This document shows positions 23,148-34,153 of a stretch of DNA of 64,000 nucleotides, piece after piece. The stretch is taken from assembly GCA_037176725.1 (NCBI GenBank), contig JAZBRS010000077.1, forward strand, positions 4,960,001 through 5,024,000, written 5' to 3'. The notes under the pieces are model-generated. The model did not search any database and was not told the origin of the DNA. It saw only the letters and a list, made by a program, of their open reading frames with translations. Numbering within the stretch: position 1 is the stretch's first letter; each line of letters opens with the position of its first letter. The position numbers were made by a program, and so were the translations under genes. The DNA is from Posidonia oceanica. Lineage: Eukaryota; Streptophyta; Magnoliopsida; Alismatales; Posidoniaceae.

Positions 23148-26146
23148 TAATAAGATAAAAACAAACATTTAAATGATTTCTAATAGCTGAAGGACTTGAA
23201 TGTGAATAAAGTAAGCTACTGGACTGAAAATAAATGGCATCAAACTTTTTTAAACTACAGAAGGACTGAAATGTAATAAAAAGAAATAATAGAAATTAAA
23301 AGCAATGTAATATAGTTTTATTCAGACATTAAATGATTTTTAAACCGATTCTGGACCTAAATGTAATAAAAATAAACTAACAGAATTTATTTCAAAGCAA
23401 GCTTTAAACCATATTCAAGTTTTAAAAACGAAAAATAAGTGAATAGTGCCATCTTCTTCCCGTGGCTCCAGCCACTGTGCTGGCGGAGGTGCGGCGGCTC
23501 TGGCGGGCGGCGCGTGGTGCGCGAAGGTGCAAAGGAGCTGCTGGAGCTCCGGAGAGGGTCCAGAGGCAGCCAGGAGGGGGCGCGGCGGTCCGGCGCATGC
23601 GACGAGCGGCGGCAGCAGCGGTCGTCGCCAGGGAAGAAGAGAACTCTGGCGAGGCTCAAAAATCGATCTAATGCAGCAAAAATTTATCTAAAATGTTGTA
23701 AAGCATGGCATGCATACAAGGAAAGTAAATACGCATTGATTTACCTATGACGATGGCTAAGGAGGGTTGGCAATGTCTGTGGCCAACGCTAGTCCGGCGG
23801 TGGGTTGCTGCGGCGCTCAGAGGGCCGAGAGAGCAAGCGGACGATGCCAATGAGTTGCACATGTGTAGGCGGTGCTCCAGGTGCGCTTAGAAGCTGATTG
23901 TGAGGGCTGGAGTGAAATCTGTGATTTTTTGGGTGCCAGCAGTGGTGTTGAGGTCGAGCCGGCGGTGTGTAGCTCTCTGGACGCCGATGGCGGTTGCTCT
24001 GGGTTGTTGGAGGTTGCAGGAAGGTGGTGGAGGGGTTCAATTCGGTTGGCAAGGCCTGAGGAGCGTGGTGTGGATTTTTGGAGATTTCTGGGCAGTTGGC
24101 TGTGCAAGGTGTTTGTGGTGGATCTTGGGATTTGTGGTGGGTCTAGGGCCAAAGTGAGGGTTGGCTTGGGGAGGTAGTTGTGCGATGAGTTTGCTGGGGA
24201 AGTCTAGGAGGTTTCTGATGGCCATGGTGCTGGAGAGGCAAGGGAGAAGGTTGCAGAGGAGGAGTTGGGTGCTAAAGGGGGATTTCTAGGTGGATTTGAG
24301 GGTGTTTCTAGCTCTGGAAGGTGCACAAGGAAGAGTGGGATTCTAGGTTGCTTGGGTGTGTGTTCTCTGGGTTGTTCTGGGTGGATTCTGGTTTTGTTGT
24401 CTCCCCCTTCTCTCTGTGTGAGTGAGGGCAGTGGGGATGAAAGTCTTGGTCTTCTGCCACCAATGGCAGGGCATGGAGCTGATGGTGGTCTTGGTCTTCT
24501 GCCACAGGGCATGGGTGTGGAGGTTGGAAGTCTTGGGGTGTCAGCCGGAGGTTTGAAAAAAAAGAGGGGGAGGTCTGTCGTTTCTGGTTGTGAGAGGAGG
24601 AGGAAGAGAGAAGAAGAAGAGAAAGAAGAAGTTGAGCTGGGCTGGCTGCACAGTGAAAAAGAAAAAAAAGAAAAAGAAGAGAAGGAAGGAGAGTGGGCCG
24701 GGCCTTGGTGGAGAAAGAAAGAAAGAATAAAAAGGAAAGGGAAAGAAGGAGGAAAAGAATGAGAAAAAGAAGAATAAGGAAGGGAGAAACTGGAGAAAAA
24801 AAGGGAAATTGGGTTTTGGTTTTTTTTGGATTTGTTTTAGAACTTTAAGTAGTTATTTTTTAGGTTTTCCTTTTAATCGTTCTTTTAAGTTTGTTAATAG
24901 TTTTGTAAGTTTTTTTTCCTGATTGTTTTAATTGTTTAAATTTTCCTCTTGATTTAGGTTTGTCTTTTGATTTTAAGTTTTTCTTTTCAATTTTAAGTTC
25001 GTTAATTGTTTTTAAGTTTTTAATTTGATTAAGTTTTTCCCTTTCGATTTTAATTGTTAATTGTTTTTAAGTTTGTTAATTTGTTTAAGTTTTTTAATTG
25101 GTTTTATCCTTATGTGTTTTTTCCCTTTTTTTCTTTGATTAATTGTTTCTTTGTTAAAATTTTTTAATTAGGGTTTTTTATTGTTTTTCTTATGCTTTTT
25201 TCTTAATTGTTTTTGTTTATTTGTTTCTGATTCTTCTCTGAGTTTTTTTTATTATCTTTTTCTTTTCTTCTTCTCTTTTTTTTCTTGGACTTTTACTTTG
25301 TTTTCTTTAAAGTTTTTTAATTGTTTTTCTTGCATTGTTTTTTCAAGTTTATTTGAAATGCTTTCCAAGGTTTTGATTTGTTTTCTTAGATTTTAATTTG
25401 TTTTCTTAGATTTTTAATCTATTTTCTTAGATTTTGAATGGGATTTTCTAGGTTTTTGATTAGGTTTTTCTTGGTTTTTTCCTTAGGTTCTTTAATTAGG
25501 TTTTTTAATTAGGTTTTCTTTTGAATTGTTTTTTAAGTGTTTGATTTATTTCTCTGGTTGGGTTTTTCTCTTTAGTTGTTTTTAGGAGTGTTGAATGGGG
25601 ACAGATGATGAGTTTGAAGAAGGAGGATAATGAGGAGAGAGAAAAGGATAATGAGATGAGAAGGAAGGTTAATGACTTGGATTTGGAAGGGCTTTGGGTG
25701 AGTGTGTGACCTAGGGTTTCTAGGGTTTGACCTAGGATTTAACCTAGGGTTTTAAATGGGATTTTTGAAGGGTTTTTGGAAGGTTTGGGGTTTAGAGTTT
25801 TGAGAGGGTTTTGGAAGGATTTTCTTAAGGTTTTTGTGTAGTTTTCTAGGTTAAAGAAAGGATGGATTTTCCTAGGATTTTTGTCTAGTTTTCTAGGTTG
25901 AAGAAAGGATGCGTTTTCCTAGGATTTTTGTGTAGTTTTCTGGGTTGAAGAAAGGATGAGTTTTCCTAGGGTTTTTGGATGGGTTTAGGGTTTAGGGAAT
26001 GATATTGGTTTTGGAATGGGGTGTAGGTTTAGGGTTTAGGATTTAGGTTTGAAATCAAGGGTTTTAGGTTTGAAAAGGATTTATGGTTTTGAAGCCACTA
26101 GAGGGAGAGATCCACCAATTTAGCCTGTCAAAATGGGGTGTCAACA

Positions 26147-27235
26147 TGTAGCATTTGGACATTGTAGCCATGTCTCTCCATCTGCTTGCGAAAGTGGTAA
26201 ACTCCTCATCCGGTTTCATCTTTTAAGCGAGGAGGTCGCTGATTGTAGGCTCGTGCTGGATGCGATGGCCATATTGGAGCAGAAATTTTTCCTGGACCAT
26301 CTTGAAGTTACTGAGATCATATACTGTGAGTGTGTTGAACCATCTCAGTGCTTCTCCCTCCAGGCTCTTGAAGAAGAGGTAGATAGTAAGCCCATTATCA
26401 TACTCATAGGATAGAGCATCCATAGCAAAGGTGTCTACATAGCCTCTTGGATCCTCTATTCCATTGTATTTCCTCATTTTTGGCATTTTGAATCTAGGTG
26501 GAAGAACAAAATGAGGGAATTTGGATGTGTCAAACCCTAGTGGTGCCTTAGATGTAACCCTTGCCTCTGTCAGTGCCTCGGAGATCATTCTTTTAAGGTC
26601 CAGCCCTAGCGCGGCCCATTTCCCCTGGCTTAGGTGCCCGTGTGTTTGATGGAACGATGGTTATAGAGGGTTGTATGGTGGAGAGAATGATAGGGATTGA
26701 GGTGGAGTGTAGTATAATTGTATGTTAGCGGGAGATTGTGGTGAGTATAATGTTCTGAGATATTGTGGTGAGTATGATGTTCCGAGATATTGTGGTTGGT
26801 GGTAGGTTGTTGGGGATGGCATGGTTTGATGTATGAAAGGATAGGTTGGCGTTGTGTGGTATTGTGCGAATGGACTTCGGGTAGGGGAGTTTACAGTGGG
26901 GTTTGGTGGTATGGTGTATTTGTGAGTGGGCGTGATTAACGGGTTTTGATGAGGGTTTAGGAAAGAAGGTTGGTGGACGATTGGAATTTGTAGGCTCCTA
27001 AATGAGGGGTGGTGCCATACCAGGAGTTGGTAGATCTCATTAGTCACTTCCTCAGACAGATAAGAAGTGGTCGATGTAGGCGGCACTATGTGGGAGGTTA
27101 CCCCGGGAAGTGTGTGCTCAAACGGGGTACTCCATGGTCGGGAGTGGCTTATTTCACTCTCCCCTTCAACTTCTTGTGAAAAGTTGGGAGTTTCGGGCTC
27201 TTCTGCCTGTGAAGTCGGAGTTCTAAACAAGAACT
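26147..27235 (-). pseudogene. gag: gag fragment of element F, a different Tat-like family
   Basis: The minus strand carries a single-frame gag with at least two stops (26661-26663 and 26223-26225). The N-terminal half is Pro/Ser/Thr/Tyr-rich with a short repeat around QYLGTSYSPQYLRTLYSP. The C-terminal half holds a gag core: residues PRFKMPKMRKYNGIEDP, then a GEALRWFNTL segment and, after the second stop, EEFTTFASRWRDMA. It is clearly related to, but diverged from, gag of A-D. The fragment is cut on the left by element D (26146/26147) and on the right by element B (27235/27236), so F is the oldest layer visible. Pol and LTRs of F are not in the window. Confidence 0.8.
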
Positions 27236-29708
27236 CGTAGACACCCTATTTTGACACCAGGCGGCAGATTTCTTTGGAAGCTTGCTCAGATTCTAGTCTG
27301 GCAGACCCAAAACCCCATCAAAACCCTAACCTACACCTAAATCCAACAAAATCCCACAAAAACAAACCAAACACCTCTCTGGAGTGTTGGACACTGCAAT
27401 AGGCAATGTCCAACGTTGGACGCATCCAGTTGCACATCCAACGCCCTGCAACTACAACCTGCCATGCCACGCACACCTCGTGCCATGCATGCCATCTTCT
27501 AGGTGTGCCTGCCAAGCCCACGCCTGCTTGCCGTGCACGCCACGTTTCGTCACTCCCATCACACCGTGCTCCTACCATCTCTGCCATTTGGCAGACCTTC
27601 CCTAAACAAAACCAACTCATGAACCCATCCCCCTGGAACAGCCACACTTGCCTGCGAAATTCAGAGAGAACCGAGCGCAACCAGAGCCTCCTAGTCACCT
27701 CGTGCGATCCAAAAGCACTCTTGAGAGTCCACCGAAGCTTCCCGCATGCTTCCCGGGCCTCCAGACCAGCCAGCAAGCTCACCTCCACCACCGACTCCGA
27801 TCGGCCGCACACCTTTGCCGCAGCATCTCCGGCACCAATCACAGGTAGGTACCCCCTCCTCCTTGGCTCCTCACTCCTCCCTCAACCTCATGAAGCTCCA
27901 CAGTCGGGCTTCGTGGCATTCCAACCGCTCTAGTGGCCGAAAAAGCCATGAACTCCGGTGGCCAGAGGGAGGAGGCAGGTAGAGTAAACTACTCAGAGAT
28001 TTCTTACGTTAAATACATGTTTATGATCCTTGTTGCATGCTCTTGCTTGTTAGCTAGCTAATTACAAGTTTTCAATCCATTTGAGCATCTGTGCATGATC
28101 TGAGGTAACCCGACGTGTAGGACGCCAGAGCTGGTGCGTCCAACATAGGATGCTACCATATCTAGCGTCCAACGTCCTATTGTTCTTTTTGCTGCTTTTT
28201 TCCTTCTTTTGCAAGTAGATTAAAATGCTTGTTAAAGTCTGAATCTGTGCACACACCTCTCACACGCATGCATCCACTTGTGCTGTAATACCATGTTTAA
28301 TTTCTCCTTAAATGCATGTCAACTTAGCTGCACTTCTGCTTAGTCTTGGTTCAGGGTGTTGGATGCTGGAACTTGGCGCATCCAACGTAGGACGCTGCCG
28401 TTCCCAGCGTCCATCGTCCCTGTCCTCTTTTAGCTTATTTTCTCTTATAATGCAATCAATCATTTTATGATCATGTTACTCTAAGCCTGCATTAACACAC
28501 ACACACACCACTACCATGCCTTGGATCTTGTGCATAGCTTCTTAAATGCATTTTAATTCAAGTGAGTCTTACTGTCTGAATCTGTCTTGCTCATTGGACG
28601 CTTGGTATACCTGCGTCCAACGTTGGACGCGTGGTACTAAGCGTCCAACGTTTCTGTTTGGTGTCTATTCTACTGATGCTTGATTGCTTTGTTCCTTTGC
28701 ATTCTAGCTTCTTATTTTGATTGCATAGCATGTCTTGTGCATCCCCAGTTACTGCATTGCATTTAGATCGTTGTTTATCATAGCATGCATGCATCATTTT
28801 TCAAAACTCAGACCTCTAGGTGTTGGATGCTGAAGTTCCGAGCATCCATTGTTGGATGCTAGTGATATTAGCGTCCAATGTTTTAAGCCTACTGCATTCT
28901 GTTTTAATCATGATTTCTCGATTCGATCATCGTTTTCCGCACCTAGTCGCTTCAATACGCACCTTGACATCCATGCATGCTGTCAGACCCTTATTTCCGA
29001 TTTTACGCCTTGCATAGCCCACTTTCCTGTGGTTTTTCACCTTGGACTTGTTCTACTCGATTTCCATCGCATGTCGCTCCTTGCATTGCATGGTTTTCAT
29101 CGCTGTTTTGTTTTATCGCCTGCATAGCATTTAGGGCAATGATGCTTACTACCTGGAGTTCTTACAAACCAGGGCACGCCCATTCGAAACACTGATAGCA
29201 TAGCTGAGCACATAAATTGCACGTTTAATTCCCTGCACACATCCTAGCACTTAGAGCATACACTTGAGCATGTAATCAAGCATTTATGGCATTTAGGCAT
29301 TCACATCAAGCATCTTCCAGCATATGCGAGTGTTACGCCAAGAAAGACCGATTCTCGGACATATCAGGGGTGCCTAACACCTTCCTTGTGCGTAACAGGA
29401 GTCGTTGCCCTTTCTCTTGGCCCATAGTGACCATTTTGCCCTCGTCATTGGCACGAGTCAATCATTTTGCATAGCATTGCATTCATTTTGCATGTTTTCT
29501 ATGCTTGCCCTCAGTTTTCCTTGTCTCCCACTTTAATAGACATTGTGACGACTCTGATTTAGTCTTATCTTTGTTTTTCCTCTTTTTCCAGCACTTCCAA
29601 GTAGAGCATGCCTCCTCGGGTCCAACCGCTAATAGTGAACCTAATTCCGATCGGTGCATGCGAGCTTTGGCATCGTACATGGACGATCTGAATTTCGGGG
29701 TTACTACA
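27236..29708 (+). repeat. 5' LTR of element B (about 2.5 kb)
   Basis: The edge reads CGTAGACACCC, probably a decayed TGTAGACACCC; the end is TTACTACA next to the PBS. It is less than half the length of the other LTRs. Only the PBS-proximal ~600 nt (from about 29100) aligns with them, including the structured block. The upstream part instead carries five copies of a short inverted-repeat module built from GTTGGACGC and GCGTCCAAC. A donor-like CAG|GTAGGT lies at 27842-27850. The left boundary is placed by the edge motif and the end of F homology. Confidence 0.75.
27383..28890 (+). repeat. Five dispersed copies of a TTGGACGC/GCGTCCAA inverted-repeat module
   Basis: Copies begin near 27383, 28112, 28358, 28595 and 28820; the last four are spaced about 225-250 bp. 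Each has two or three arms such as GCGTCCAACGTTGGACGC (28610-28629 region) separated by 10-15 nt. Function unknown. Confidence 0.75.
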
Positions 29709-29709
29709 G

Positions 29710-29727
29710 TGGCGACTTTGCTGGGGA
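29710..29727 (+). promoter_or_regulatory. Primer-binding site of element B
   Basis: TGGCGACTTTGCTGGGGA, two C-to-T changes from the element C PBS, one nucleotide after the LTR end. Confidence 0.85.
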
Positions 29728-30860
29728 TTCTAGACTTCGGCTTTCGTTTTTGGCTTTCTCACCGCTTGGATTTTGCATCTTTTGCTTGCCTTGCTTTTTT
29801 ACATGCTTTATTGTTTGCTCTGCCTTTACATGCTCTATTGTCTGCTGGTTTTTACTTACTTTACTTGCTTGCTTGTTCTTGCTTTATTTTCTCGCACTAC
29901 AAGTCTAAATATTTGCTTGGCGCAATAATACATGCTTTTTGGGTGGTGAATGCTTTTGTTTTCCGCACTTGCTAGGCCATTGCATCTGCACATGCCATGC
30001 ATACCTGCATTTTGATATGTAAGTGTTTTCTTTCCACTATCATGTCCACAACACAATGCACATGCCAAGCACATGTCTTTTGGCCTGTTGCGTGATTGTT
30101 TGCATGCCATGACTTCCTGTTTCTCTCCCATTCATGCTTATGCCATGTTTAGGATATTAGAAAATGCTTGCTCCCCTTTGCTTAACCTAAAAGCTACAAT
30201 AAAGCCAAGCAATAACATCTAAGCACAACTAGAGCCAATAACTTGCAATTTTCCCCCCTTTGGTTAAATACAACGCAAGTAAAACACTTTAAAGCATACT
30301 CGCATGTTTGATCATTCTAGAAAGCATGCATTCTTCTCATCTGAGTCTACCCACAATCTGCGAAGGACAGTCCCAGCCTCTTGCCCCACTGCTTTGGCAT
30401 GGTGCAGGTCAGTCGGTCTGTCTCCCCTTGTCATTGGTCGTGTCGGTGCTAGTGGAGGGTACCACCCATGCTTCGATAGGGTCGAGGCCACCAATGCACC
30501 ACCCCGTTACTGCCTGAGCTCTGGCTAGGATTCAGATGGCGACCCACTCTTTTCTGACCTGGAGTCTATCTAAACCCATCACCCCTGTGAGCTTGTCCGA
30601 GTATTCAACCTACTCAGGACATGCATTTTAGGGCATTCATCTGCATGTGTGCCACTCATGCCACCTCTAATAAACCTTTTTACATCCAATCTATGACATC
30701 TCTGTTGTTTTTGCAGGTAGGTGCAGGATTCGATGCCAGGCCCCTGAGCGTCCCTCCCCTCTGTCTCTTAGCTATTCGGCACTTCCAACACTAGCTTCCC
30801 TTTAGGTCTCACGTCTTTGCTTCTCGTCGCAGCCCTGTTCTCACTTACTCTCGAGCAGCG
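29728..30860 (+). other. Element B leader
   Basis: Non-coding apart from a possible short ORF at 30304-30528 (ATG start) that matches the leader ORF of A and C but stops earlier. The block around 30360-30580 is well conserved with A, C and D. Confidence 0.65.
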
Positions 30861-33284
30861 ATGGCCCAATTTGCCGGTGAGTCCCACTTTTCTATTGCCT
30901 CGGAGGGGTTTACCGCTTCAATCCCTCCGACTCTCGCTTTGACTCCCTCTGTGCCCACTATGACACTAGGGTTTCCCCCTCTGGTGTCTAGGGCACTCCA
31001 GCTTGTTGCGGGGCATTGGCAGACCCATGCCTCTCTAGATTCGGTCACCGAGCCCATCTTGATGACCCCACCTCCCGCTCTAGAGGCACCTCTAACCCCT
31101 CTGTCCCAGGGCTATGTCGTTATCGACATCCCTTCTGTTGCGGCGACCTTTGCCATAGGTTCCCGACCTTTTGAATCTGACCCCTGCTGGCACTGCAACT
31201 CAGTATACCCACTAACGGGATGCCTGACATGCAATACCAGCACCTGATGGAGACTACCCAGACACTGCAGGGCATGCCTCTATCAGTTCGCCCTTCTTGC
31301 ATCCCTACTGCCCTTGAGATTCCTCTGCAGCCTGCTCCTATCTACATTGCACTCCCGCCTAGACCATCACCCTAGCTACTCACTACCTCAGCGATGGGGG
31401 CACAGCTTCTGCCTCCTACATCTCCACAACACTATGCACTGCATGCAACTCCATTTCCTAGTGATCAGTCCTTCGGGCTGGTTGGAGCACAGTACCGCGC
31501 AGGTCTGCTGCCCGGCACCGCGCCTGCATAGCAACTATCGCTCCAGCACTCTGCACCACCCATTGCACAGCATATTATCCATCCACCCCCCTTGCATTAG
31601 TTTTCTACCCCAGCATACAATCCTTTCTACACTACACCCTCGCATGGATACGCTGACCATCTCGTCGTGACACCAGGCGACGCGATGGTGGATCCGGAGG
31701 AGCACCTCGGTGCGACACAGACGGCATATGTGGTCGATGCCCTTGCTGCACCATCTCCTTCGTCAGCAAATCTAGACCACATCAATGACAAGATGGACGT
31801 TTTGGAGAAAGCACTACGTCTAGTGCAGGGCACAGACCACTAGTCTTACCAATTCTAGGACCTCTGTCTCTTCCCAGAGGCCACACTCTCTTTGAAATTT
31901 TGCATCCCAAAATTCGATAAATATAAGGGTAGAGGCTGCCCCATTTCGCATCTGAAGGCATACTGCGGGGACCTTGCTCAGCTTTAGGCTGATGAAAGGC
32001 TCCTTATCTGCCTGTTTTAGAAGAGTTTGACCGGCCCTGCGCTCAAGTGGTTCATTTCCCTTGACATGGCTATGATTCAAACTTGGATTGATCTTTCTCA
32101 GGCTTTCCTTGAGCAGTATGCTTTCAACCTCGACTTGATCCCCAAACGGGAGGATCTTATCGCCATCTAGTAGAGGCCCCAAAAGCCATTCGGGGAGTAT
32201 GTTGGTCGCTAGCGCTCCATAGCCGCCTAGATCAAAGATAAACCCTCCAACAAGGAGTCTATCGAGATGATCATAAAGGGGGCACTGCCAGTGACTGGGA
32301 CTCTACTTTGCATTCAGCACATCACTAGCCATGCATCGTAGATTAGGGCTGGTGCCCGTGTGGAGAGCTCACTACGAAGTGGGCATTTCCCAACGCTTTC
32401 TGCATTGGCTAGGCAGGCCAACACCTCCAGCAATCGTTGCAGCAACAACAATAGCAACAACTCCGCTCCCAACTGCTTCGAGCAGCACTCCGAAGCATAT
32501 ACTGATTCTCTCGAAGAGCCTGCCTATGTAGAGAGTCCGCCAGACCCTTTTCTGCTAGAGTACGCACCTAATTATGCACCCATTCCACACACTGCCACCG
32601 TCGAGTCCGTGCATCATGTCGCACCCGCTCGGCAAGGACTCCAACCAGGGCAAAGACGACCTCGTCGGGCTGAGTGTGATTACACCCCTCTGCCCGAGCC
32701 ACTGAGCGTCATCTTCCCTTAAGTTGAGTTGCTCCTGAGACTCCCGGCTGTCCGTCTGTCACCAAATCCCTCTCTGTGGTGGCATGATACGGATCAGTTC
32801 TACAGTTTCAATCGGACCATGGGGCACTCGACAGATGACTGCCTCACTCTCCAGGATGCTGTTCAACGCTTGATCGATCGAAAGATTATCAGCATTGGCG
32901 AGCAGGAGGTCGCACATACACATACACTTGCACTTGCACTTGCACACCATAGTGTAGCCGATCCTTCCTCTTCTGAGCCTGCAGGCTTTGCAGTTGCCGG
33001 AACCTCAGGGGTCTACTCCAGGTTTTTCTGAGTCGAGTTCCGCCTCGATGGATCATTCCGATCCCATTGGTGCAATCTCCTTTTCCTGCTTTTCCTAGTT
33101 CGTTCGAGGGATGCTCGGAGATGCAACGGCAACATCGACAGCAAGCCTGATCACAGCACCATCCAGGTTAGCTTCTCCCCCTGCTCCAGTAGCCCCAGTG
33201 CTCCCCACACTTCCAACATTGGACCTCGCCCACAGCATCAGCAACGTAGGAATTTACCCAACACCTTCTTCCTGAGGTTGCTGA
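30861..33284 (+). pseudogene. gag: gag of element B (heavily mutated)
   Basis: It starts at ATG 30861 (MAQFAGES). After a frameshift near 31180-31250 the homologous frame contains TAG at 31373, 31529, 31598, 31841, 31856, 31985, 32018, 32168, 32171, 32210, 32228 and 32339, and TAA at 32720. The gag core lies around 31880-32380 and the knuckle CX2HX3GHX4C region around 32790-32850; there its first Cys reads Tyr (YSFNRTMGHSTDDC), so two ligands look lost. The tail aligns with C up to a 1-nt deletion near 33025, shared with D, then continues in the next frame to TGA 33282-33284. It cannot produce Gag. No pol follows. Confidence 0.85.
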
Positions 33285-33293
33285 CCGGTAAGT
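33284..33293 (+). promoter_or_regulatory. Splice-donor-like site after gag in element B
   Basis: CCG|GTAAGT directly follows the gag stop, homologous to the CAG|GTAAGT of element D. Use is unproven. Confidence 0.35.
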
Positions 33294-34153
33294 CTCTCTG
33301 ACCTCTCTTTTTGTTTCTTGCACTATCTTTTGTTTTGTTTTGTTTTGTTTTGTTGTCATTGCGTTTTCTTGCCCTCCCAGAAAAACATAAAAAGCATAAA
33401 ATCAACAAAACCTAAAAACATGCATTCCTCTCTGCTTCATGCATTCACTGCATCGGGCTGGCACCCCTAACTGCTCAGCGATAAGTTCGTCAACTTATCA
33501 TTTTGCACATATCTGCCAATCTCTACACATATCTGTCAGTTTCTACGTATCATTTTCTGCATATACATATCATTTCTTGCATTCTATAAAATACAAACGC
33601 ACCCAAAAACAAAAAATCAAGAAAATAAAAAACTGCAAAAATATTTTCTTTGCCATGCCACTAGTTTTCCCTTTTTATGTTTTTCTAAACTAGAAAACCA
33701 TAAAAATAGAAAACCAATGCAAAAAACATGTTTATCCTTTCCCCTCCTAAAAAATGCAAAACTCATAAACATTTGTATAATCAGAAACCCAGCTTCGAAC
33801 AAACAAGCAGCGCTTGGAGGATGTCAAGCAGTGACAATCTCAGGCAGGTCTCACCCGAGCAGTGCCATCTCTTGCATGTGGCCACAGAGTGAGACTGAGA
33901 GCAGAACAGAGCATCTCGCTGAGCTAAAAACTCCCAGAAGCGAGATCTACCCAATCAAGAGAGTCCACCAAACATGGAGAGGACCCAAGCAGAGCAGAAC
34001 ATAGCCAAAGGCTACTTGTACGCATTGCAGAGGCAGAAGGTGTACGTCGACCAACCGAACTCTCAACGCCTCACCCGGAACCGCTACCCCAAGAGGGTGA
34101 AGTCTTGCATATCCAAAAGAATAGAGATCATGTGAGCAAAAGAATATGATAAC
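33294..34153 (+). other. Element B 3' region, part 1
   Basis: Non-coding. AT-rich sequence with one copy of the GATAAGT...ACTTATC module near 33480, then a stretch (33790-34150) conserved with D that reads as a short decayed frame (around GYLYALQRQKVYVDQPNS) of unknown origin. It ends at the C insertion site. Confidence 0.65.
34149..34153 (+). repeat. Left target-site duplication of element C (ATAAC)
   Basis: ATAAC precedes TGTTGACACC at 34154 and recurs at 60125-60129. Confidence 0.93.

Larger units (their letters stand above)
8026..26146 (-). mobile_element. Element D: gag-only Tat/Ogre-like element, interrupted by E
   Basis: Minus-strand order: 5' LTR (26146 to 14752, split by solo LTR E), PBS (14750-14733), leader, decayed gag (13162 to 10700), then directly a 3' region with no pol. 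Its distal end and 3' LTR are cut off by element A at 8026. Its LTR edge is TGTTGACACCCC. It sits in the gag of element F. The same gag-then-3'-region structure is seen in element B, so the lack of pol is ancestral to both rather than a private deletion. Confidence 0.8.
14752..26146 (-). repeat. 5' LTR of element D, split by solo LTR E (net about 5.5 kb)
   Basis: The two LTR parts are 14752-17300 and 23148-26146; 23143-23147 is the duplicated target. The outer edge is TGTTGACACCCC at 26146. Contents mirror the A LTR: structured block (15029-15357), degenerate tandem units (15360-15620), TTGCATTT-type periodic array (16100-17300 and 23148-23400), GC-rich tract (23450-24760), T-rich tract (24820-25600), and a run of repeated GGGTTTTTGG/AGGTTTAGGG-like phrases near the edge. 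ORFs here are low-complexity. Confidence 0.85.

Noticed and set aside
27406..27933. 175-codon ORF in the B LTR as a possible host exon.
   Set aside because: It overlaps an equally long ORF on the other strand and contains one of the inverted-repeat modules; no family recognised.
27380..28890. Regularly spaced repeats as a possible CRISPR array.
   Set aside because: The context is a plant LTR; the repeats are diverged inverted repeats with no uniform spacers or cas genes.
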